This document shows, piece after piece, positions 1-6,197 of a stretch of DNA of 11,470 nucleotides; the first letter of the stretch is position 1; every line of letters starts with the position of its first letter. Both the position numbers and the translations under genes were made by a program. The stretch comes from Candidatus Cloacimonadota bacterium. GTDB lineage: Bacteria > Cloacimonadota > Cloacimonadia > Cloacimonadales > Cloacimonadaceae. A model generated the notes under the pieces. The model had not been told where the DNA came from. It saw only the letters and a list, made by a program, of their open reading frames with translations, and ran no database searches. The stretch is taken from contig JAQVMI010000027.1 in assembly GCA_028703735.1 (NCBI GenBank), positions 1 through 11,470 on the forward strand, written 5' to 3'.

Positions 1-1014
1 ATCCTCGAAGTGGTAATCCAGCACAAGTGCTCTAAGGCGAGAGCTAATCTCCGGATATTTTGTCAGCTTCATAATGTCCTTTTGGGTGCTAAGGATTATG
101 TCCGGTATTTCCTGCAACCAATCTTCAATCTCGTTTTCGTTATTAAACGCATAATGATCGGGATAGGCAAAATGGCGGCTAAAGCTTAAGCCAAGACCCT
201 TAACCGTGTTTTCGAATGAGGCTGGATGAGCTATGCCCGAAACCAAAACCAGACGTTTATTAGCCAGATTTTGTACAGACTGTTTGTAGCCGGAAGGATC
301 AAGGCAGTAGGTGGCACTGCTGTAGCTGTGGATTACAAGCTTCACCTTTGCGGCAAGCTCCTCTTCCCAGGCAAGAACATTTCTGGTTGGTTGTTTGCGA
401 TAGATTACTGCAATATCATTACCAGTTAAAGCTGCCAGGCTTTCCCTAAGGTAACCCGCAGGCAGAACAAAGCCATTTCCCAAGCCTGTTTCTGCCGAAA
501 AAGAGATAATATTAAGATCGCGGAACACCTTAATATGCTGGAAGGCATCATCCATAAGTATCACCTGTGTAGCAGGATAGCTGGATAACAGCAATTGGAT
601 GGCAGAGATGCGTTTGCGTCCTACAACCACGGGTATTCCGGGTATGGCAGAGGCTATTAAATAGGCTTCATCTCCAGCATCTTCGGCAGAATAAAGCACG
701 CTGCGGCTATCGGATATTAGCTTGGTGATATTTTCAAAACTACCTTTATAGCCCCGATGTGAAATGCCAATCCTGATACCTTTTTCTTGCAAGGCACGGG
801 CTAAAGCAATGGTAAGAGGGGTTTTGCCAGAGCCTCCGCTAACTATGTTGCCGATGCTGATTATGTAGCAGGGAGCTTTGAATGGCTGTTTGTATAGGTG
901 CTTCCTCCGCAATTTCTGCAAGGCTGCATAAGCCAATCCTACAGGATAAAGTGCCAAGCTAAGTGCACTTCTCTTAAGCAGATGAGTTTGGATTAGCTTG
1001 TGGAGGATTGCCAT
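1..1014 (-). CDS. lpxK: Tetraacyldisaccharide 4'-kinase (lipid A 4'-kinase), 3' end cut by window edge
   Basis: LpxK phosphorylates the 4' position of the lipid A disaccharide precursor at the inner face of the inner membrane, using ATP. I translated this frame by hand from the ATG at 1014; it stays open for 338 codons to the window edge. It shows the family P-loop SIGNIVSGGSGKTP at residues 53-66, the HRGYKG motif (86-91), AGDEAYL (113-119), VVVGRKR (129-135), the DDAFQH motif (155-160; DDGFQH is usual), a later SGIAHPASF motif, and STQKDIMKL near the cut end, matching the usual TEKDAVKL. LpxK proteins are usually about 330-360 residues, so probably only a few residues are missing. The hydrophobic N-terminus (residues 17-32) fits a membrane-associated segment. 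It starts 7 bases after the response-regulator stop, so it is probably the last or a late gene of the minus-strand operon. Its ribosome binding site is weak, suggesting translational coupling. Confidence 0.93.
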   Translation of the reverse strand, partial: MAILHKLIQTHLLKRSALSLALYPVGLAYAALQKLRRKHLYKQPFKAPCYIISIGNIVSGGSGKTPLTIALARALQEKGIRIGISHRGYKGSFENITKLISDSRSVLYSAEDAGDEAYLIASAIPGIPVVVGRKRISAIQLLLSSYPATQVILMDDAFQHIKVFRDLNIISFSAETGLGNGFVLPAGYLRESLAALTGNDIAVIYRKQPTRNVLAWEEELAAKVKLVIHSYSSATYCLDPSGYKQSVQNLANKRLVLVSGIAHPASFENTVKGLGLSFSRHFAYPDHYAFNNENEIEDWLQEIPDIILSTQKDIMKLTKYPEISSRLRALVLDYHFED

Positions 1015-1021
1015 TCGCTGC

Positions 1022-1396
1022 TTATTTATTAAGCAATTTGTCGATTAAATCCACCAAAATCTCGGGTTCGAAGGGTTTGAACAAAACATCTTTCAATCCA
1101 TCCACCTTTGCCCGCACTAATACATGATTAGGATCATAGCCAAAACCGGTCATCATAATCACCGGAATGCTTTCGTTATAATCCTTTATCCGCCAGAAAA
1201 GCTCATAGCCATCCATATCCGGCATGGCAATATCGGTAAGCACAAGCGACGTTTGCCCTTTTACAATTTCCTGTATGGCTTTCATGCCATCCGGAAACGT
1301 TTTTATTTCCCATTCAGGTCGCAGAGCTTTCAGCTCTATTTGAAGATTGTGAACCAGTTCTTCTTCGTCGTCCACTATACAGATTAAAATTGGCAT
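1022..1396 (-). CDS. Stand-alone response-regulator receiver (REC) domain protein
   Basis: A 124-residue protein consisting only of a CheY-like receiver domain. The conserved residues are in place: acidic pair D9-D10, phospho-acceptor D55 in LTDIAMPDMDG, T83 in the IMMTG strand, and K107 in the LFKPFEP motif, so it should be phosphorylatable. There is no output domain, so it must signal by protein contact, act in a phosphorelay, or be a phosphate sink. No histidine kinase is visible in the window. The start codon lies only 2 bases after the purC stop, with a purine-rich AAGAGA ribosome binding site inside the end of purC; the stop lies 7 bases before the lpxK start. It is therefore embedded in a metabolic operon and probably co-transcribed with it. 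Which process it regulates cannot be told from the sequence. Confidence 0.93.
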   Translation of the reverse strand: MPILICIVDDEEELVHNLQIELKALRPEWEIKTFPDGMKAIQEIVKGQTSLVLTDIAMPDMDGYELFWRIKDYNESIPVIMMTGFGYDPNHVLVRAKVDGLKDVLFKPFEPEILVDLIDKLLNK

Positions 1397-1398
1397 AA

Positions 1399-2274
1399 CT
1401 ATATCTCTTTTATTATGTTATAAATAGCCATATATTTTTCGCGGGTTTTGGCTATCACCTCTTCCGGTAAATTAGGCGCAGGCGGGTTTTTATCCCAACC
1501 GATGGAGCTTACAAAATCGCGAATATACTGTTTATCAAAACTATTGGGGTTTTTGCCAATCTCGTAATCTTCCAAAGCCCAAAAGCGGGACGAATCGGGC
1601 GTTAAAACTTCATCAATCAGCAGTAATTGGTTTCCAATAGAGCCAAATTCGAACTTTGTATCTGCCAGAATGATATTCTTTTTTAGCAGCAGATCGTGAG
1701 CCTGACTGTATAGCTCTACAGATTTATTCTTTAGCTGAACAGCAAGGCTTTCATCCATGCGGGACATAAGCTCGCGATAGCTAATGTTTTCATCGTGACC
1801 ACCCTCAACCTTTGTGCTGGGGGTAAATAGTGGCTGCGAAAACTTTTGGCTCTCCTGCATATCTTCTGCAATAAGCATGCCACCAATTGTAGAAGTACGG
1901 CTGTATTCGTTCCAGGCGGAACCGCTGATATAACCACGCACGATACATTCGAAGGGTATCACCCGGGTTTTTTGCACCAACATGCTGCGTCCGGTTAAGT
2001 AATCCGCATAAGGGTGTAATTCTTTGGGGTATTCACTCACTTTATCGGTGATAAAGTGATTTGGGATAATATCTTTGGTAGCTGAAAAAAAATGTACCGA
2101 GATAGCATTCAGGATCATGCCCTTATCGGGAATAACATCCGGAAAAACCACGTCAAAAGCAGAGATGCGATCGGTAGTCACAATTAACAAGGTGCTGCCA
2201 AGATCATAAATATCGCGCACTTTGCCTTTGCGAAACTGCTTAACTATCTGTAAGTTAGATATCTCTTCGTGCAT
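1399..2274 (-). CDS. purC: Phosphoribosylaminoimidazole-succinocarboxamide (SAICAR) synthase
   Basis: PurC condenses CAIR with aspartate using ATP to give SAICAR in de novo purine biosynthesis, in the cytoplasm. Family motifs are clear: the N-terminal KGKVRDIYDLG nucleotide-binding loop, TTDRISAFD, VRGYISGSAWNEY, STKVEGGHDENIS, ADTKFEFG and DEVLTPDSSRFW near the C-terminus. The length (291 residues from the chosen start) fits the longer, yeast ADE1-like form rather than the roughly 240-residue form. Three in-frame ATGs exist, at 2307, 2286 and 2274. I prefer 2274 because GGAG sits at a good distance upstream and the two earlier ones lack a good site; 2307 would also overlap the preceding gene. 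With this start the gap to the UvrC-like gene is 19 bases. The start at 2286 (295 residues) remains possible. Confidence 0.96.
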   Translation of the reverse strand: MHEEISNLQIVKQFRKGKVRDIYDLGSTLLIVTTDRISAFDVVFPDVIPDKGMILNAISVHFFSATKDIIPNHFITDKVSEYPKELHPYADYLTGRSMLVQKTRVIPFECIVRGYISGSAWNEYSRTSTIGGMLIAEDMQESQKFSQPLFTPSTKVEGGHDENISYRELMSRMDESLAVQLKNKSVELYSQAHDLLLKKNIILADTKFEFGSIGNQLLLIDEVLTPDSSRFWALEDYEIGKNPNSFDKQYIRDFVSSIGWDKNPPAPNLPEEVIAKTREKYMAIYNIIKEI

Positions 2275-2293
2275 ATAATTCTCCATCACAATT

Positions 2294-3262
2294 TCAGCTA
2301 ACCGCACCAGCGGCTAAGCTTTTAGATGTTTTTGTAAGGTAATCGTAAATTATCCGGCATTCATCCACGGTATCCAAATTTAACGCCAAGGTTTCATTAT
2401 CTCTGAAATCTGTATTCGATATAGGGAAATGGTATTCCCTATTTTCGTGTTTGCACATTATAATCCTGCCTTCCTGCACCACCAAAGTATCGCTTTCGAA
2501 CTCCAGTTTTTTTGCCACAAAAAGGAAATTTAGCCAGTCTCTATAATTGGCAAGTAAATCTATTTCATCATCCAGCAGATCTGCTTTTTCGAACTCCAGC
2601 TCATTAAAATAGTTATCCCGCTCCTTTTGCACCATCTCCAAAATCCCGTTTTCCGGGTGAATATAAGCTTCTTTTAACAAAGCATCCAGCTTTTTCAGGC
2701 TGTGTTCGTTTACGCTTTCTTTGGCAGGGGCAAGGCTAAGACACCATCCACGGCAAATATCTCTATCAAATTTCTCGCAAGGATAATTGCTTGTTTCGCA
2801 ATAGGGTAGCTTCAGTATTCGGGAAAACGTGTCTATCACATCGGCAAGAAAGAAACGGCTGCGGAAAGGACCCACATACAGCCACTCCTCATTGGTTTGT
2901 TCTGTCACCGTGATAAAGGGGTAGTTTGCGGCACTTAGGGCTAAATATGCATAATTTGCCCAAGGCATAAGCCTGTGTTGATATAGGGGTGCATTTTCCA
3001 AAGCAAAAACCTTGCTTTTCACCAATGCATCTATACCCTGGGGATAGCTTGTCCAAGATAGTGATTCTGCCTCTTTCCACATATCTTTGTACAAACCACC
3101 CTCTTCAGCTTTATCCTGCAAGAACTTCAGCTTTCGAGACAGGTTTGCTGTGCAGCCGGAATACAAAAATTCCTGCGCTCCTTTCAAAGCAAAAAAAGCC
3201 CAGCCCGAAGGCAGCTTATCAAACTGATTCTTTATATGTTTATCAATAAAAATCGTACTCAT
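2294..3262 (-). CDS. UvrC-like protein with degenerate GIY-YIG domain, Cys4 cluster and UVR motif; no C-terminal nuclease half
   Basis: This 322-residue protein follows the layout of the N-terminal half of UvrC. A GIY-YIG-like region (about 18-98, with LYSGCTANLSRKL at 33-45 where UvrC has YxGKAKxLxxRL) is followed by the linker seen in UvrC (YVGPF at 129-133). Four cysteines come next (C155, C162, C170, C174), the last three spaced like the UvrC iron-sulfur cluster ligands as I remember them. A UVR motif (about 207-237, LEFEKADLLDDEI) binds UvrB in true UvrC. The RNase H-like incision domain and the helix-hairpin-helix domain are absent. Key GIY-YIG residues look replaced: the conserved K is C37, the conserved R is K44, and the metal-binding glutamate aligns with K82. 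It is therefore probably not an active nuclease, and its role is unknown. It is the first gene of the run, with an AGGATGG ribosome binding site. The pseudo-nuclease reading rests on a manual alignment. Confidence 0.8.
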   Translation of the reverse strand: MSTIFIDKHIKNQFDKLPSGWAFFALKGAQEFLYSGCTANLSRKLKFLQDKAEEGGLYKDMWKEAESLSWTSYPQGIDALVKSKVFALENAPLYQHRLMPWANYAYLALSAANYPFITVTEQTNEEWLYVGPFRSRFFLADVIDTFSRILKLPYCETSNYPCEKFDRDICRGWCLSLAPAKESVNEHSLKKLDALLKEAYIHPENGILEMVQKERDNYFNELEFEKADLLDDEIDLLANYRDWLNFLFVAKKLEFESDTLVVQEGRIIMCKHENREYHFPISNTDFRDNETLALNLDTVDECRIIYDYLTKTSKSLAAGAVS

Positions 3263-3374
3263 ATTACCATCCTTTTACAGCTTGAAAAAATGTCAAACTA
3301 AATCCCTACCCCCAAGGCTAAGATAATTTTGGGGATTGCAATAGAAATCTAAATCTTAAGTAGGTTCTATTGTC

Positions 3375-3395
3375 ATTCCGGACTTGATCCGGAAT
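3375..3395. repeat. Perfect 8-bp palindrome with 5-base loop in the divergent intergenic region (REP-like)
   Basis: ATTCCGGA (3375-3382), loop CTTGA, TCCGGAAT (3388-3395). The unit reads GTCATTCCGGACTTGATCC and onward, a style of dispersed intergenic palindrome I have seen in many bacterial genomes. It lies in the 206-base region between the divergent UvrC-like and methyltransferase genes. No T-tract follows on either strand, so it is not a typical terminator. A larger element at 4695-4769 shares the core GGACTT[G/C]ATCCG. Confidence 0.6.
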
Positions 3396-3489
3396 CCATT
3401 TTATACAATTCCACTCCTCCAAAAGGCTAAAGCAGTATTTTTGTTTGACAGAATAAGCCATATGATTAATGAAGCTGGAGAGGATAATT

Positions 3490-4632
3490 ATGGAATATCA
3501 AAAAACAGGTAAATACTTTGCCCAGGTGGCAGGAAATTTGGAAGCCCATGCAATGGCAGAGCTGGAAGGAATGGGAGCAGTGGTTACCGGCTTAGTTCCC
3601 CGAGGATTTCGTTTTAGCTGCGATAAAGCCGATCTATACCGCATTGTGTATAAAGCACGTTTAGTGCAAAGAATTCTGGCACCTATTTTCAGTTACAAGT
3701 GTCACAGTGAGAAATATTTATACAATCAGGCATTAAAGAGTTTCGATTGGACTACCCTATTTGGGCTGGAGCAAAGCTTTAATATAGAAAGCAACGTAAG
3801 CGGAAGCCATGTAACGCATTCCTTATATGCGGGACAGCTTTTGAAGGATGCCATCTGCGATAGATTTAGGGAAAAATATAATAAGCGACCGGATTTTAAA
3901 CTTGGAGAAGCGGATATCACCCTCAATCTGCACTTAAGGGATAATTGGGCTACAATTTCCTTGGATTTAACGGGAGTAAGCATGCACAAACGCGGTTATA
4001 GGGTTAGTGCCAATCTTGCTCCACTTCAAGAGACTCTTGCAGCAGCACTTGTGTATCTCTCTGGTTGGAAAGGGGATAGGGTATTGCTGGATCCTATGTG
4101 TGGCTCCGGAACAATTATTGCCGAAGCCTTAATGTCCTATTGCAATATCCCCGCAGGATTCATTAGACCAGATAGGGGATTGGGTTTTATGCCGGATTGG
4201 GATGCAATGCTGTATAGCCAGATAAAAACCCGGGCAGATAGCGAGATAATCCCCTTACCACAGGGATTGCTTTGTGGAAGTGATTACACTAGTGCCAGCA
4301 TAGATTGCGCCAGGGAAAACCTTGCAAAGTTACCCGGAGGTGAGGCTGTGGATTTTAAGGTTAGCCGTTTTCAAAATCTGCCCAGGCAGTCAGGTAGGGT
4401 AATAATAACTAATCCACCTTATGGAATCAGGCTGGGTAACGAGGATTCCACCAAATTGCTCTATAACGAACTGGGTGATTTTTTAAAGACCAAATGCCCA
4501 GATAGCGAAGCTTATATCTTATGCGGTAGCAAGGAATTGGTAACAGAACTAAGGCTTAGAGCTCATTGGAAGAAAAGCTTGAAGAATGCAGATCTGGAAG
4601 TGAAGCTGGCAAAGATAATAGTGAAAGGGTAA
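3490..4632 (+). CDS. THUMP-domain class I SAM-dependent RNA (guanine-N2) methyltransferase, RlmL N-half/YpsC type
   Basis: Members of this COG0116 family methylate 23S rRNA guanines on N2 using S-adenosylmethionine. The 380-residue protein has an N-terminal ferredoxin-like/THUMP region (about 1-155), then the family signature LTGVSMHKRGYR. The Rossmann methyltransferase domain follows, with SAM motif I DPMCGSGT at residues 201-208 and the catalytic motif NPPYG at 308-312, typical of N-methylation of exocyclic or ring amines. The length matches the single-domain YpsC/RlmL-N form, not the roughly 700-residue RlmKL fusion. I chose the ATG at 3490 because GGAGAGG lies about 7 bases upstream; the ORF could be extended to an ATG at 3469, but that ATG has no site of its own. 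It stands alone, divergent from the minus-strand operon and followed by a long intergenic region. The target base cannot be assigned from sequence. Confidence 0.9.
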   Translation: MEYQKTGKYFAQVAGNLEAHAMAELEGMGAVVTGLVPRGFRFSCDKADLYRIVYKARLVQRILAPIFSYKCHSEKYLYNQALKSFDWTTLFGLEQSFNIESNVSGSHVTHSLYAGQLLKDAICDRFREKYNKRPDFKLGEADITLNLHLRDNWATISLDLTGVSMHKRGYRVSANLAPLQETLAAALVYLSGWKGDRVLLDPMCGSGTIIAEALMSYCNIPAGFIRPDRGLGFMPDWDAMLYSQIKTRADSEIIPLPQGLLCGSDYTSASIDCARENLAKLPGGEAVDFKVSRFQNLPRQSGRVIITNPPYGIRLGNEDSTKLLYNELGDFLKTKCPDSEAYILCGSKELVTELRLRAHWKKSLKNADLEVKLAKIIVKG

Positions 4633-4694
4633 TGAAGGGGTAATTGAAGGGAATGTATATGTTTGCAACAGGGTAGTTTTTTTAGTCCTACTTG

Positions 4695-4769
4695 CTTGAA
4701 TCAAGGAATAAATACGGAATCATTAAGGACTTCATCCGTATTGATTCCTTATTGATTCCGTAGTTCAAG
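4695..4769. repeat. Large imperfect palindrome with alternative pairings
   Basis: Left arm AAGGAATAAATACGGA (4703-4718) pairs with TCCGTATTGATTCCTT (4735-4750) over 16 positions with a single mismatch and a 16-base loop. CTTGAA (4695-4700) and TTCAAG (4764-4769) close an outer stem. A competing 10-bp pairing exists between TACGGAATCA (4713-4722) and TGATTCCGTA (4753-4762). The loop-proximal sequence GGACTTCATCCGT resembles GGACTTGATCCGG in the palindrome at 3375-3395, so both may belong to one dispersed intergenic repeat family. No T-tract follows. Confidence 0.6.
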
Positions 4770-4839
4770 GGGGGAAGAATTTGACAGTTCAGGCTATATG
4801 ACCGATGCTCGAATTTGTTTTATTCCTTAACAGATTATA

Positions 4840-4863
4840 TGTGTGGTAGTTATCCACCATACA
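4840..4863. repeat. 8-bp inverted repeat
   Basis: TGTGTGGT (4840-4847) and ACCATACA (4856-4863) pair over 8 positions with one G-T wobble around an 8-base loop. It could be an operator-like dyad or a small hairpin, but lies upstream of the promoter candidate. It may be chance in A+T-rich DNA. Confidence 0.3.
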
Positions 4864-4948
4864 AATACCTACAACAAATCATTATCACAGACATGAGATT
4901 CTTAGGTAAAAAAAAGTAAAGGTGTCTTTGTAAAGCGAAAGAAAATTG

Positions 4949-4976
4949 TTGACAAGATAGCAAAGGGGATTATTTT
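4949..4976 (+). promoter_or_regulatory. Candidate sigma70-type promoter for the accessory cluster
   Basis: A perfect TTGACA -35 hexamer (4949-4954) is followed after 16 bases by TATTTT (4971-4976), four of six matches to TATAAT. Transcription would start near 4983, leaving a leader of roughly 140 bases before the gene at 5127 that includes the dyad at 5040-5068. This is prediction only; the -10 is weak. Confidence 0.4.
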
Positions 4977-5039
4977 GTTAAAAGTAGTTGAGTGTTAGCT
5001 TATGTCAGAAGAAAGACAGGTTTTGAAAATTGTGTTTGC

Positions 5040-5068
5040 CGACATAGTTTTCGCTAAATACTATGTTG
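5040..5068 (+). promoter_or_regulatory. Dyad/hairpin in the predicted leader of the TonB-C gene
   Basis: CGACATAGT (5040-5048) pairs with ACTATGTTG (5060-5068), nine pairs including one G-T wobble, around an 11-base loop. It lies about 58 bases before the start codon and downstream of the candidate promoter. It could be an operator or an RNA hairpin in the 5' leader. There is no T-run after it, so a terminator is unlikely. Confidence 0.35.
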
Positions 5069-5126
5069 ATTAAAGAAACAAAGTGTTAGTTTTTGATTTA
5101 CTATTTCGGATAGGATAAAGAGGAAA

Positions 5127-6071
5127 ATGAGGAAAAGTAAAGTTTTGTTGGTGCTCATATGTGTTTGCATGTCGGTTAATATTAAAGCTGATGTGCGACA
5201 ATTAAACCAGTACCCGAGTATTGTTATACGTGCTAGTGGAACAGACAACAGTGATTATGTATTGGTTGATAATTTTGACCATTCCAGTATTCCCATAATA
5301 GATTTATCCAGACAGTTTGTTCCACCAGGAAGCTATACACTTTCTTATGAAAATTGGGGATACCATAATTACACGAACAGCTTTGATTTAGAGATGAACG
5401 GTGAAAAGATAATAAATTATAACCCCACTCCTATCAACTCGAGGATTCTAAAACGGTACAATAACTGGAACAAACTGAACAGAATCAGCACTTTGTCTGC
5501 CTTTATTTCTCTTGGTGGGGCAGGTTTATTCAAAGTTATGGGTGATAGTGAATATCAAAAGTACAAAAATGCTACAGACACTGATTATATTGCAAAGTTC
5601 AGAAAAAACAGTAGTACTTATCAAACTATATTTTATTCTGCTTCATCAATTTGTCTCAGTTCATCATTGTCCTGGTTTATCACACATTCGTTTAAGAAAT
5701 CAGCAAAGAAACAAGTAATAGCTGAAATGAACAAACAAGCTGTATTACCTGTTAACAGCACTACAATTTTCCAGAACGACAGGCAAGTTACCAATAGTCC
5801 TTACGATGATCCCCCCATAGTTATTGGAAGCCTTACACCTGAGTATCCTTATAGCGCGCTCAGGGCAAAGCAACAAGGGACAGTAGTACTTGAAGTTGAA
5901 GTCCTGAAAAATGGTTGTGTGGGTAGGATTGAAGTAAAACGTTCCCTTCCTGATGGCTTGGACGAAGCTGCTATTGAGGCTGTTAGAAAGCTAATGTTTC
6001 AACCCGAACAAAGCAGTGGTAAACCTATCGATTGTTTGATAGCCATCCCTGTAGAATTTAAGATTAACTAA
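5127..6071 (+). CDS. Exported PEGA-like protein with two hydrophobic segments and a C-terminal TonB domain
   Basis: A 314-residue protein starting with a signal peptide or signal anchor (residues 1-21, ending NIKA). Residues about 30-100 are beta-rich and PEGA-like: PPGSYTLSYENWGYHNY matches the LxPGxYxLxxxxxGY pattern of that surface domain family. Two hydrophobic stretches follow (about 119-138 and 166-188), possibly membrane segments, separated by a charged loop. The C-terminus (about 231-314) is a typical TonB_C domain: PEYPYSALRAKQQGTVVLEV, KNGCVGRIEV, LDEAAIEAVRKLMFQP and the final IPVEFKI strand. Classical TonB has an N-terminal anchor and a long proline-rich spacer; neither is seen, so it need not energise outer-membrane receptors and may be a periplasmic contact protein. 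No exbB/exbD is present. The ribosome binding site GAGG is only 3 bases from the ATG, but no better start exists. It is the first gene of the A+T-rich cluster. Confidence 0.85.
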   Translation: MRKSKVLLVLICVCMSVNIKADVRQLNQYPSIVIRASGTDNSDYVLVDNFDHSSIPIIDLSRQFVPPGSYTLSYENWGYHNYTNSFDLEMNGEKIINYNPTPINSRILKRYNNWNKLNRISTLSAFISLGGAGLFKVMGDSEYQKYKNATDTDYIAKFRKNSSTYQTIFYSASSICLSSSLSWFITHSFKKSAKKQVIAEMNKQAVLPVNSTTIFQNDRQVTNSPYDDPPIVIGSLTPEYPYSALRAKQQGTVVLEVEVLKNGCVGRIEVKRSLPDGLDEAAIEAVRKLMFQPEQSSGKPIDCLIAIPVEFKIN

Positions 6072-6084
6072 GAAGGGAATGTTT

Positions 6085-6195
6085 ATGAAGTTGATAAAGA
6101 TTATTATTTGTCATGGCTTACTGCAACAATTGTGGGCGCGTTCTGCTTACGTAGATGTTGTTGTTCTATTAACTGGAATAAAAATTAAGGGGTAA
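6085..6195 (+). CDS. Possible 36-residue peptide between the TonB-C and lipoprotein genes
   Basis: An ORF starting MKLIKIIICHGLLQQLW and ending TGIKIKG fills the 126-base gap between the two larger genes. AAGGG lies 7 bases before the ATG at 6085, an upstream in-frame ATG exists at 6079, and the stop is 2 bases before the TTG start of the lipoprotein gene. The N-terminus is basic and hydrophobic like a signal or membrane peptide. The spacing suggests it could couple translation into the lipoprotein gene, whose own ribosome binding site AAGGGG lies in its last codons. It may equally be a non-functional remnant; I do not recognise it. Confidence 0.3.
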   Translation: MKLIKIIICHGLLQQLWARSAYVDVVVLLTGIKIKG

Positions 6196-6197
6196 TT

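Larger units (their letters stand above)
4633..5126. other. 494-base intergenic region between the core genes and the accessory cluster
   Basis: I see no convincing protein gene in any frame here. The stretch holds a large imperfect palindrome (4695-4769), an 8-bp dyad (4840-4863), a sigma70-like promoter candidate (4949-4976) and a dyad in the probable leader (5040-5068), each listed separately. It marks the change from about 45-48 percent G+C genes to about 25-33 percent in the blocks I counted by hand. No rho-independent terminator for the methyltransferase gene was found: the T-run at about 4677-4683 has no stem before it. Confidence 0.6.

Noticed and set aside
226..429. Plus-strand frame of 67 codons
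   Set aside because: It lies opposite the clearly coding lpxK frame and resembles no protein I know.
3291..3296. TTGACA on the minus strand before the UvrC-like gene
   Set aside because: No acceptable -10 hexamer at 16-18 bases, and it is too close to the start codon.
3445..3466. TTGACA (3445-3450) and TATGAT (3461-3466) as promoter of the methyltransferase gene
   Set aside because: The hexamers are only 10 bases apart, far from the 16-18 needed, and would leave almost no leader.
4633..4700. Rho-independent terminator after the methyltransferase gene
   Set aside because: A T-run is present at about 4677-4683 but no G+C-rich stem precedes it.
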